Assembly: GCA_009787485.1 (NCBI GenBank)
Contig: WQWP01000004.1
Span: forward strand, 1 to 34,002
Length of the DNA: 34,002 nt
Direction: 5' to 3'
Source of the DNA: Lentimicrobiaceae bacterium
Lineage (GTDB): Bacteria > Bacteroidota > Bacteroidia > Bacteroidales > WCHB1-69
Every line of letters starts with the position of its first letter. Within the stretch, counting starts at the first letter, position 1. Made by a program: the position numbers and the translations under genes. The notes under the pieces are model-generated. The model was not told the DNA's origin, did no database searches, and worked only from the letters and a program-made list of their open reading frames with translations. Shown here piece after piece: positions 7,340 to 15,115 of this stretch.

Positions 7340-9499
7340 ATGAAAAAACTTATCCTTTCCGTTGCCATCCTTTTATCGGTTTTAATGGTAAAAGCCGATG
7401 AGGGCATGTGGTTATTATCACTGCTTAACAAAAATTATTCCAACATGCAGGAAATGGGTCTAACCCTATCTGTTGAGGATATTTACAGCATAAACGAGGC
7501 GTCTATGAAAGACGCGGTGGTGATCTTCGGGCGCGGCTGCACCGGTGAAATTATTTCCAATCAAGGTTTAATGCTAACCAACCACCACTGTGGCTACGGA
7601 AATATTCAGGCGCTTTCTACTCCCGAAAACAATATTCTTGCGAACGGTTTTTGGGCAAAAACATTTGCCGATGAGTTGCCCTGTGATGGATTAACGGCAG
7701 CCTTTTTTATTCGAATGGAAGATGTTACGGATTATATGTTGAATGAGATAAACGAAGAAATGTCGGAGCAACAACGTGGAGCCATCATTAACAAACACAC
7801 AAAAGAGTTGGAAAAAGAACACAGTGAAAACAACAAATATCGTGTGAGAATAGCCAATATGTTTAATGGAAATGCCTATTATATGTTTATTTATCAAGTA
7901 TATAACGATGTACGTTTGGTAGGAGTACCGCCGGAAAGCATGGGCAAATTTGGCGGCGAAACCGACAACTGGACATGGCCTCGCCATACAGCCGATTTTG
8001 CATTATTTCGCGTTTATACAGACACAGACGGCAATCCGGCAGAGTATTCGGAAGACAATATTCCTTTAGTTCCAAAGTGGTTTTTCCCGATTTCTACCTC
8101 AGGAATAAAAGAAGGAGATTTTGCAATGATTCTTGGGTTTCCGGGTTCAACAGACAGGTTTTTAACCTCTTATGGAGTAAAAATGGCAATTAGCGAGAAA
8201 AACCCAACCATCGTAAAAGTAAGAGACGCAAAACTTACTTCATGGAGAGCATTTAGAGAATCCGACCCGGTGATTGATTTACAATATGCCTCAAAATATG
8301 CAGGAATATCTAATTATTGGAAATATTATATCGGTCAAACAAAGCAACTTATAAACAATGAAGTTTTTGACAAAAAGAAAGATATTGAAGAAAACTTTCA
8401 AAATTGGGTATATCGAAACGACAAGAAAGAATACTATTATGTGATCCCAGATATTGCCGGCGCATACGAGGAACTTTCAAAATATGAAAAATTTACGAAT
8501 TTATACAGCCAAGCCATTTTTGGTGGACCGGAAATTTTTTCATTGATAAGTTCATACAGATCACTCCACGAATTACTGCAAAAGCAAGAAAAAGATACAC
8601 TTACAACAACAGAGGCCAAACAGTTTGAGTCATGGTTTAAATCAAATCAAACCAGATTAGAAAATTTTTTCAAAAACTATAATATAAAAGTGGATAAAGC
8701 AACCACCGCAAAGTTGTTTGAGCTTTATTATAAAGAAACCACCCCACAACAACGCCCACAAGCATTTAACGATGCTATTGCAGTGTGGGAAGAAGATTTT
8801 AATAAATTAACAAACGATCTTTTTAATCGTACCATATTTGCAGATAAAAATCTGATAGAGGCGTTTTTACAAAACCCCTCCGTAGAAGATTTGAATCAAG
8901 ATTTGGCATATTTGTGGTACACTCAGTTTACAGATTTGTATCATCAAACCATAGAGCCGGTAGCGGAACAACGCGAAAAACTAAACAAAGCTAATCGTTT
9001 GTTTATTAGAGGATTACTTGAAATGAATCCGGATAAATTGTATGCACCGAATGCCAACAGCCAAATTCGTTTAACTTATGGAAAGGTTGGAGGTTATCCC
9101 ATAAAAGACGGCCTAAAAGCCGATTATTACACCACGTTGGCCGGTGTATTGGCAAAGGAAGATCCCGACAACCGCGAATTTATCGTTCCAGAAAAATTAA
9201 AACATCTGTATAGAACAGAAGATTATGGTGTGTATGCTGAGAATGGACAAATTCGTGTTAATTTTTTGACGGATCACGACATTACAGGAGGAAATTCCGG
9301 CTCACCGGTCATAAATGCAAAAGGCGAACTCATAGGTTGTGCGTTCGATGGCAACTGGGAGGCCATGAGTGGCGACATTTTCTTTGAGCCGAATTTGCAA
9401 AGATGTATCAATGTGGATATTCGTTATGTGTTGTTCATTATTGACAAATTTGGCGAAGCGAAGCATATAATAGATGAAATGAATTTAGTATACGATTAA
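7340..9499 (+). CDS. S46 family dipeptidyl peptidase, DPP7 type
   Basis: A 719-residue periplasmic or surface serine exopeptidase that removes N-terminal dipeptides from oligopeptides. It has a signal peptide (about residues 1-19). The triad is complete: His83 in TNHHCGYG, Asp219 in HTADFALFR and Ser653 in TGGNSGSPV. S46 specificity is set by the residue 18 positions after the serine: Arg gives DPP11 (acidic P1), Gly gives DPP7 (broad or hydrophobic P1). Here it is Gly671 in CAFDGNWEAMSGD, pointing to DPP7. The ETDNWTWPRH segment carries the conserved residues that hold the substrate N-terminus. Gaps of 11 and 3 bases to its neighbours place it in an operon with the MFS carrier and xseA. Confidence 0.93.
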   Translation: MKKLILSVAILLSVLMVKADEGMWLLSLLNKNYSNMQEMGLTLSVEDIYSINEASMKDAVVIFGRGCTGEIISNQGLMLTNHHCGYGNIQALSTPENNILANGFWAKTFADELPCDGLTAAFFIRMEDVTDYMLNEINEEMSEQQRGAIINKHTKELEKEHSENNKYRVRIANMFNGNAYYMFIYQVYNDVRLVGVPPESMGKFGGETDNWTWPRHTADFALFRVYTDTDGNPAEYSEDNIPLVPKWFFPISTSGIKEGDFAMILGFPGSTDRFLTSYGVKMAISEKNPTIVKVRDAKLTSWRAFRESDPVIDLQYASKYAGISNYWKYYIGQTKQLINNEVFDKKKDIEENFQNWVYRNDKKEYYYVIPDIAGAYEELSKYEKFTNLYSQAIFGGPEIFSLISSYRSLHELLQKQEKDTLTTTEAKQFESWFKSNQTRLENFFKNYNIKVDKATTAKLFELYYKETTPQQRPQAFNDAIAVWEEDFNKLTNDLFNRTIFADKNLIEAFLQNPSVEDLNQDLAYLWYTQFTDLYHQTIEPVAEQREKLNKANRLFIRGLLEMNPDKLYAPNANSQIRLTYGKVGGYPIKDGLKADYYTTLAGVLAKEDPDNREFIVPEKLKHLYRTEDYGVYAENGQIRVNFLTDHDITGGNSGSPVINAKGELIGCAFDGNWEAMSGDIFFEPNLQRCINVDIRYVLFIIDKFGEAKHIIDEMNLVYD

Positions 9500-9502
9500 A
9501 AA

Positions 9503-10756
9503 TTGTCTCAACGCGAAACCTTTCAAGACAGACCTGTTTACGCGCTTTCTGAAATTACGAAAAGCATAGAAAGTGTATTTAAAAAAAATTACAACCGCGC
9601 ATATTATATTAAAGCTGAAATACTTAAGCTTAATTATTATCCTCATTCCGGGCATTGCTACCCGGAGTTGGTGGAAAAAGAACATGGTAAAATAAAAGCG
9701 CAACTACGAGGTGTAATTTGGTCAACACAATTTCGCAATATTAATGAACGCTTTGTGGCCATTACCGGCGAGCCGCTAAAGGAAGATATTTCCATTTTAT
9801 GCCTGGCTACGATCGAGTTTAGCGCCCAACACGGATTAAACTTACAAATTCAAGATATTGAACCTACTTACACATTAGGAGAAATGGTGCGAAATAAACG
9901 CGAAGTGATAGAAAAATTGAAAAAAGAGCAGATTTTCTTGCAAAATAAGCAGAAAAAACTACCATTAGTACCAAAAAAAATTGCTATAATTTCTGTTGAA
10001 ACCAGCAAAGGTTACAGCGATTTTATGATAACGTTGAAACAAAACAATTGGCACTATCAATTTCAAACCACCTTATTTCCTTCTATTTTGCAAGGCGAGA
10101 AGGCGTTGATCTCCATGCCTTATCAGTTGTCGCAAATTGCTAAACGCCAGCAAGAATTTGATTGTGTGGTGATTGTGCGGGGCGGCGGCGGCGATGTTGG
10201 TATGAGTTGTTATGATGATTATGAGCTTGCCGCCGCCGTGGCTACTTTTCCTCTTCCGGTACTTACAGGAATTGGGCACTCTACCAACGAAACCGTAACA
10301 GATATGGTGGCATTTGCCAACAAAATTACACCCACCGAAGTGGCTTACTTTTTAATTCAGCAGTTCCAAAATTTTTCAGTCCAAATAGAAAATTATAGAG
10401 ATAAATTGGCAAAACAAGTGAAAGAATTATTACAAGAACAAGATATTTACTTTTCAAAAATTCATCAACAACTAATGCTGCTCATTGGAAAGTATAATCA
10501 TCAAAAAGAAAAAGAAATACAAAATTTATCACAGCGTTTTCAAAGCGCTGCAGTTCAATTTTTGCTAAAACAACAAAATGCGCTTCATCAATCGCAAACC
10601 AAAATCGAACTATTACATCCGGAAAACATTCTCAAACGCGGATACAGTATTACAATGAAAGATGGAAGGCCGGTTCGCAATGCTAAAGAGATAACCCAGG
10701 GAGAAATAATTAGGACAAAACTTTTGTACGGAGAAATAGAGAGTAAAGTATGTTAA
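9503..10756 (+). CDS. xseA: Exodeoxyribonuclease VII large subunit
   Basis: XseA is the catalytic subunit of exonuclease VII, which degrades single-stranded DNA. The 417-residue protein has an N-terminal OB fold (about 10-120, with YNRAYYIKAEILKLN and SGHCYPELVEK), the catalytic-domain motif VIVRGGGGD (223-231) and GIGHSTNETVTD (256-267), and a C-terminal coiled-coil region. The start is a TTG at 9503, three bases after the preceding stop; an in-frame stop at 9497-9499 excludes an earlier start and the next in-frame ATG would remove the OB fold. The small-subunit gene xseB, commonly found just after xseA, is not present in the following 184 bases. Confidence 0.88.
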   Translation: MSQRETFQDRPVYALSEITKSIESVFKKNYNRAYYIKAEILKLNYYPHSGHCYPELVEKEHGKIKAQLRGVIWSTQFRNINERFVAITGEPLKEDISILCLATIEFSAQHGLNLQIQDIEPTYTLGEMVRNKREVIEKLKKEQIFLQNKQKKLPLVPKKIAIISVETSKGYSDFMITLKQNNWHYQFQTTLFPSILQGEKALISMPYQLSQIAKRQQEFDCVVIVRGGGGDVGMSCYDDYELAAAVATFPLPVLTGIGHSTNETVTDMVAFANKITPTEVAYFLIQQFQNFSVQIENYRDKLAKQVKELLQEQDIYFSKIHQQLMLLIGKYNHQKEKEIQNLSQRFQSAAVQFLLKQQNALHQSQTKIELLHPENILKRGYSITMKDGRPVRNAKEITQGEIIRTKLLYGEIESKVC

Positions 10757-10940
10757 ATACTAAAATTTCTCAAAAACAAAAAATCAGCCCTTTTAAGCCC
10801 CTTTCCCCCATTTTGGAACTCTATCATTAAAATTTTTTTTTCTGCAATCTAAAACAACATTTCTAAAACAATGAAAATCAATAAAATAATGAAAATCTGC
10901 GTAAATTTGCGTCATCTGTGCCATCAGCAGGCCAAAAACT
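10757..10940. other. Intergenic region with a TGCG-rich boilerplate repeat
   Basis: This gap between convergent genes has no credible open frame and no clear terminator hairpin. At 10893-10925 it holds a TGCG-periodic segment (ATCTGCGTAAATTTGCGTC, then ATCTGTGCC) resembling short dispersed sequences also found at 24883-24916 and 32539-32573. Confidence 0.5.
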
Positions 10941-12809
10941 CTATCCTTTCAAATACATCAACAAAATTGCAACATCCGCAGGATTAATTCCACTAATCCG
11001 CGAAGCCTGTCCTAAATTGTGCGGTTTTACATTTGTCAACTTTTCCCGCGCCTCAAGAGAAAGAGAAACGAAAGAGTGATAATCGAAATCAGCCGGAATT
11101 TTAACATTGTCAATTTTCGCCATCCTATCCGCCAACTCTTTTTCTTTAACAACATAGGGATCATATTTGATAGCAATTTCTACATTTTCTATTTCCTCTT
11201 CTTCCATATTGAGACGTTTAATTTCCCCTTTTACAGCAGCACTATTTTCAATAATCTCATTAAAAGCCACCTGAGGTCGAAGTAATAATTGGGCAATTTT
11301 TATAGGTTGCGATAAAAGAGGAGTTTCTATGGTTTCTAAGTATGAATTTATCTCGCAAGGTTTAATGTTTTCTTTAGTTAAAAATGATTCTAAATCAGAT
11401 TGTCGCTGGTATTTTTTTTCCAACCCTTTTATTCGTTCATCATCAATTAAACCCATTTGATGTCCTATGGGAGACAACCGGATATCTGCATTATCTTGGC
11501 GCAATAAAATCCGGTACTCTGCCCGAGAAGTAAACATTCGATAAGGATCTTGCACACCCTTTGTGGTGAGGTCATCAATAAGCACCCCGATGTAAGCATC
11601 TGAACGAGATAAAATAAGGGGTTCTAAGTTTTTGATAGCCCGGTGTGCATTAATACCGGCTAACAACCCCTGACAAGCAGCTTCTTCATACCCGGTAGTC
11701 CCGTTTAGCTGTCCTGCAATATAGAGATTGGGTAATTTTTTAGATTCCAAAGATGGATTTAATTCCAAAGGATCAAAATAGTCATACTCAATAGCATAAC
11801 CTGGTTTTAAAATATGTGCATGTTGCAAACCCGGAATATACTTTAACGCTTCGGCTTGTACCTCTTCCGGAAGAGATGAAGAAAATCCATTTAGATAATA
11901 TTCATGAGTATTTCTTCCCTCTGGTTCTAAAAAAAGTTGGTGTCTGTCCCTATCCGAAAAGCGATTAATTTTATCTTCTATGGAGGGGCAATAACGAGGT
12001 CCAACTCCTTTTATACGTCCTTGAAACATGGGAGATTTTTCAAATCCGGTTCGTAAAACGTCGTGCACTTGTTTACTGGTGTAAACAATCCAGCAACTCA
12101 ATTGGGATTGAAGTTTGGGCGTATTGGTAAAAGAGAATTTTGCCGGATTATCATCACCCTTTTGTTCTTCCATTACAGAAAAATCTATAGTGCGACCATC
12201 TAAGCGCACAGGAGTACCGGTTTTCAATTGTTTTACTGATAGCCCTAATGCAGCAAGGTTATCGGATAACATAGGAGAATTTGGCTCTCCCATTCTGCCT
12301 CCGAGAAAAGAAACCTCTCCAATATGAATCTTTCCGTTTAAAAATGTTCCATTAGTAAGAATAGTTATTTGAGCAAAAAAACTGTTTCCTTGTAACGTTC
12401 TTACGCCAGATATTTTATTATTTTCCACAATAACATCTACAACACAATCTTGGCACAACACCAAATTAGGTTGATTTTCCAAGAGTTGCTTCCAAAAGAT
12501 AGAAAAAGCATATTTATCGCTTTGTGCCCTTGGACTCCACATGGCAGGTCCTTTCGACCGGTTGAGCATTCGAAATTGGATCATAGTATAATCTGTAACA
12601 ATGCCGGACATTCCACCCAGAGCGTCAATTTCGCGTACCATTTGTCCTTTGGCAATACCGCCCATAGCGGGATTACATGACATTTGAGCTATTATAGAAA
12701 GATTGAGATTAATTAATAATACTTGAGAACCTAATTTTGCAGCAGCCACCGCTGCTTCGCAACCGGCATGTCCTGCTCCTACTACAATAATATCATATCT
12801 GTTTTTCAT
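10941..12809 (-). CDS. mnmG: tRNA uridine-5-carboxymethylaminomethyl modification enzyme, FAD subunit
   Basis: MnmG (GidA) works with MnmE to modify U34 of certain tRNAs. The 622-residue protein is full length: the FAD-binding VVGAGHAGCEAAVAAAKLG segment (about 10-28), CNPAMGGIAKGQMVREIDALGG, RMLNRSKGPAMWSPRAQ, NGTFLNGKIHIG, YIAGQLNGTTGYEEAACQG and the C-terminal helical domain ending in RISGINPADVAILLMYLKG. It is the last gene of a reverse-strand set after queD and ybeY, with a 37-base gap to ybeY. That gap contains a parS site ending at the base next to the ATG, which would put ParB directly on the translation start region of the message's DNA. Confidence 0.97.
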   Translation of the reverse strand: MKNRYDIIVVGAGHAGCEAAVAAAKLGSQVLLINLNLSIIAQMSCNPAMGGIAKGQMVREIDALGGMSGIVTDYTMIQFRMLNRSKGPAMWSPRAQSDKYAFSIFWKQLLENQPNLVLCQDCVVDVIVENNKISGVRTLQGNSFFAQITILTNGTFLNGKIHIGEVSFLGGRMGEPNSPMLSDNLAALGLSVKQLKTGTPVRLDGRTIDFSVMEEQKGDDNPAKFSFTNTPKLQSQLSCWIVYTSKQVHDVLRTGFEKSPMFQGRIKGVGPRYCPSIEDKINRFSDRDRHQLFLEPEGRNTHEYYLNGFSSSLPEEVQAEALKYIPGLQHAHILKPGYAIEYDYFDPLELNPSLESKKLPNLYIAGQLNGTTGYEEAACQGLLAGINAHRAIKNLEPLILSRSDAYIGVLIDDLTTKGVQDPYRMFTSRAEYRILLRQDNADIRLSPIGHQMGLIDDERIKGLEKKYQRQSDLESFLTKENIKPCEINSYLETIETPLLSQPIKIAQLLLRPQVAFNEIIENSAAVKGEIKRLNMEEEEIENVEIAIKYDPYVVKEKELADRMAKIDNVKIPADFDYHSFVSLSLEAREKLTNVKPHNLGQASRISGINPADVAILLMYLKG

Positions 12810-12825
12810 TGTTCCACGTGAAACA
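12810..12825 (-). promoter_or_regulatory. parS: parS centromere-like site (ParB binding)
   Basis: TGTTCCACGTGAAACA matches the bacterial parS consensus TGTTnCACGTGAAACA at every defined position. It abuts the mnmG start codon (ATG on the reverse strand at 12807-12809). ParB loads at such sites to drive chromosome segregation, and they cluster near replication origins. Confidence 0.85.
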
Positions 12826-12846
12826 TTTTCATAATAACTTGTTTAT

Positions 12847-13272
12847 TTAATAATTATAAGAAGTATTGAATAACATTAAGGCCTCCTCTTCTTTTTGTTT
12901 CATTATTTGTTTATCGGCGTTTTTCGTATCTTTATATCCGCAAAGATGCAAAATCCCGTGTACCATTACTCTTCGCAATTCTTCTTCAAAAATACAATTA
13001 AAAGTTTCCGCATTTTCTTTTATGCGTTCAATAGAAATACAAATGTCACCATGTAAAAATTTCCCTTCCGAGTAATCGAATGTGATAACATCTGTAAACG
13101 AATCATGATTCAGGTATTGTTTGTTGAGGGTTAAAAGTTGTTCATCATTATAAAAAATAATATTTACCTCTCCTATTTTTTTGTTTTCTTGTTTTGCCAC
13201 AGCACCCAACCAATTTTTAACAGGTCTTTTGTGGGATAATTGAAATTGAATTTCGGAGAAAAAGAGAATCAT
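12847..13272 (-). CDS. ybeY: Endoribonuclease YbeY (16S rRNA maturation)
   Basis: A 141-residue metal-dependent RNase involved in 16S rRNA 3'-end maturation and ribosome quality control. The diagnostic motif is HGILHLCGYKD: His105 and His109 are metal ligands, and the third ligand, His in E. coli, is Asp115 here, a form I recall from other Bacteroidota. The DVITFDYSEG and HGDICISIERIKENA segments are also typical. It lies 9 bases after queD and 37 before mnmG, all in the same direction, so the three are probably co-transcribed. Confidence 0.93.
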   Translation of the reverse strand: MILFFSEIQFQLSHKRPVKNWLGAVAKQENKKIGEVNIIFYNDEQLLTLNKQYLNHDSFTDVITFDYSEGKFLHGDICISIERIKENAETFNCIFEEELRRVMVHGILHLCGYKDTKNADKQIMKQKEEEALMLFNTSYNY

Positions 13273-13281
13273 AAATTCATT

Positions 13282-13734
13282 TTATATTGCATTTTCAGAG
13301 GCATACCACGCCGCAAAAGATTTTTCGGTTTCGTATAATCGTAATGAAAATAATTGCAAATGGGCAGGTAATATTTCTTTTATAATGGAAGCCAATTCAC
13401 AAATCATATTTTCGGTAGTGGGTTGAAAAGGCACCGAAATAATTTTCTCATAGTTATTTTTCAAAGCACAAAGCAGTACAGGGTCAGAATCTTGGTGTAT
13501 CATCAAAGCATGATCCCATACGGTAATGATTTCGTTTTCAATTAACTTTTTAAAATCGCTGAAATCTATGAGCATTCCTTTTCTGGGAGAAGCGTCATCA
13601 TTACAAGGAACCCCTTTCACAGTTACTTCCAACTTGTAAGTATGCCCATGTATATTTTTGCATTTTCCGTGATAATTTAACAAGACATGAGCCATATCAA
13701 AACTAAAAATACGGGTTAAACGTAAAATAGCCAT
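13282..13734 (-). CDS. queD: 6-carboxytetrahydropterin synthase family protein
   Basis: A 150-residue member of the QueD/6-pyruvoyl-tetrahydropterin synthase family; QueD makes 6-carboxy-5,6,7,8-tetrahydropterin in queuosine synthesis. Zinc ligands are His16 (FDMAHVL), His29 and His31 (NIHGHTY), the nucleophile is Cys25 (GKCKN), and LYETEKSFAAWY supplies the conserved Glu near the C-terminus. The MLIDFSDFKKLI segment is typical. Other queuosine genes (queC, queE, queF) are not in the window, so a different pterin role cannot be excluded. It is the first gene of the queD-ybeY-mnmG set. Confidence 0.9.
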   Translation of the reverse strand: MAILRLTRIFSFDMAHVLLNYHGKCKNIHGHTYKLEVTVKGVPCNDDASPRKGMLIDFSDFKKLIENEIITVWDHALMIHQDSDPVLLCALKNNYEKIISVPFQPTTENMICELASIIKEILPAHLQLFSLRLYETEKSFAAWYASENAI

Positions 13735-13751
13735 ACAATTATTATTTTTGG

Positions 13752-13782
13752 CAAAGAAACATCAATTTTTTAAACAAACAAA
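13752..13782 (-). promoter_or_regulatory. Putative promoter of queD-ybeY-mnmG
   Basis: On the reverse strand a TTTG (13779-13782) is followed after 19 bases by TTTCTTTG (13752-13759), one mismatch from the TAnnTTTG -7 box. The spacing is that of Bacteroidota housekeeping promoters and the site lies 18 bases upstream of the queD ATG. Confidence 0.4.
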
Positions 13783-13881
13783 AAAGACGCCCATTTTCAC
13801 ATTGAAAATTAATGAAAAACAAGCAAAATAGAAGGTGCTTTTATGTACGTAGTGTTTTGAAGCCCGTAAAATTTTGCTGTA

Positions 13882-13908
13882 AAATATTATTCATTATAAA
13901 TAATATTT
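13882..13908 (+). other. AT-only hairpin upstream of lpxB
   Basis: AAATATTATT (13882-13891) and AATAATATTT (13899-13908) are perfect inverted repeats around a seven-base loop. It precedes ATTTTTG, so it could act as a weak terminator on the forward strand, but the same bases overlap a -7-like box. Confidence 0.35.
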
Positions 13909-13915
13909 ATTTTTG
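13908..13915 (+). promoter_or_regulatory. Putative -7 promoter element of lpxB-murC
   Basis: TATTTTTG matches TAnnTTTG exactly, 75 bases before the lpxB start. No -33 TTTG occurs at 19-21 bases, so confidence is limited. Confidence 0.4.
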
Positions 13916-13990
13916 TGGCAAATTTGGTACTTAGAATAATTTAAAAAACTCATATTAATTTGCTCAAAATAAAACCAATAACGTGAAACA

Positions 13991-15115
13991 ATGAAATATT
14001 ACATTATTGCCGGTGAAGCCTCAGGCGATTTATTGGGTTCTTATTTAATGAAATCCATAAAAAAGCTGGATGCCTCTGCCAATTTCCGTTGCTGGGGCGG
14101 CGATTTGATGGAAGCACACGGCGGAAAAATTATCAAGCATTACAAAGAGCTTGCTTTCATGGGGTTTTGGGAAGTGATGAAAAATTTGCGTACTATCCTT
14201 AATAATATTAAGATTTGTAAAGCAGATATACTACATTGTAAACCCGATGTGCTTCTCTTAATTGATTACCCCGGATTTAACATGCGTATTGCAGAATTTG
14301 CTAAAAAACAGAATATTAGAGTCGTATATTATGTGTCTCCGCAAATTTGGGCATGGAAGAAAAATCGTGTGCACAAAATTAAACGTGATGTGGATACACT
14401 AATTTCCATTTTGCCTTTTGAAAAAGATTTTTTTGCCCAATACAATTATGAAACCCATTATGTTGGACACCCTTTGTTGGACATCATTACCGATGCAATG
14501 AAAAACGATGATTGGAAAATCTTTAAAGAAAATTATCATTTAGATGACCGTCCGGTTATTGCTGTTTTACCTGGAAGTCGCCGGCAGGAACTTAAAAAAA
14601 TGCTTCCGGTTATGGTGCAAATGGCAGAGTATTTCCCTGAATATCAATTTGTAATGTCGAAAGTAAAATGGCAGCCGCTCTCATTATATCAATCTTATAT
14701 AAAAAACTATCCCATCATTTTAGTAGAAGGAAACACTTATTCGTTGTTGCATCACGCAAAAGCGGCGATGGTAACTTCCGGCACGGCAACTTTAGAAACT
14801 GCATTGTGGAATGTGCCGCAAGTGGTGTGCTATAAAGGTAGTTTTCTTTCATATCTCATAGCCAAAATAGTCGTAGGTAAACATTTGAAATACATTTCGT
14901 TAGTAAATCTTATTTTGAACAAACCTGCCGTAACGGAGTTAATTCAACATGAATGCAATCCAAAAAAATTAAAAAATAAACTTGCAAAAATTGTAAATGA
15001 TGATGTTATTATTAATACAATACAAAACGATTATAAACAATTGCAACATATTTTAGGCGATGCCGGCGCTTCCGATAAAGCGGCAAAATTAATTGTAAAC
15101 CATGACATTAGATAA
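13991..15115 (+). CDS. lpxB: Lipid-A-disaccharide synthase
   Basis: LpxB (GT19) joins lipid X and UDP-2,3-diacylglucosamine into the lipid A disaccharide at the inner face of the inner membrane. The 374 residues show the N-terminal GEASGD (8-13), HYKELAFMGFWEVMKNL, YYVSPQIWAWKKNRVHKIKR, YVGHPLLD, VLPGSRRQELKKMLPVM and SGTATLETALWNVPQVVCYK. The length is normal for the family. The last 14 bases overlap the start of murC in another frame, implying translational coupling of lipid A and peptidoglycan synthesis. The ATG is directly preceded by ACGTGAAACA, the right half of a parS site. Confidence 0.96.
   Translation: MKYYIIAGEASGDLLGSYLMKSIKKLDASANFRCWGGDLMEAHGGKIIKHYKELAFMGFWEVMKNLRTILNNIKICKADILHCKPDVLLLIDYPGFNMRIAEFAKKQNIRVVYYVSPQIWAWKKNRVHKIKRDVDTLISILPFEKDFFAQYNYETHYVGHPLLDIITDAMKNDDWKIFKENYHLDDRPVIAVLPGSRRQELKKMLPVMVQMAEYFPEYQFVMSKVKWQPLSLYQSYIKNYPIILVEGNTYSLLHHAKAAMVTSGTATLETALWNVPQVVCYKGSFLSYLIAKIVVGKHLKYISLVNLILNKPAVTELIQHECNPKKLKNKLAKIVNDDVIINTIQNDYKQLQHILGDAGASDKAAKLIVNHDIR

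Noticed and set aside
13981..13990. Second parS site before lpxB
   Set aside because: Only the right half (ACGTGAAACA) matches; the left half has no agreement, so ParB binding is not supported.
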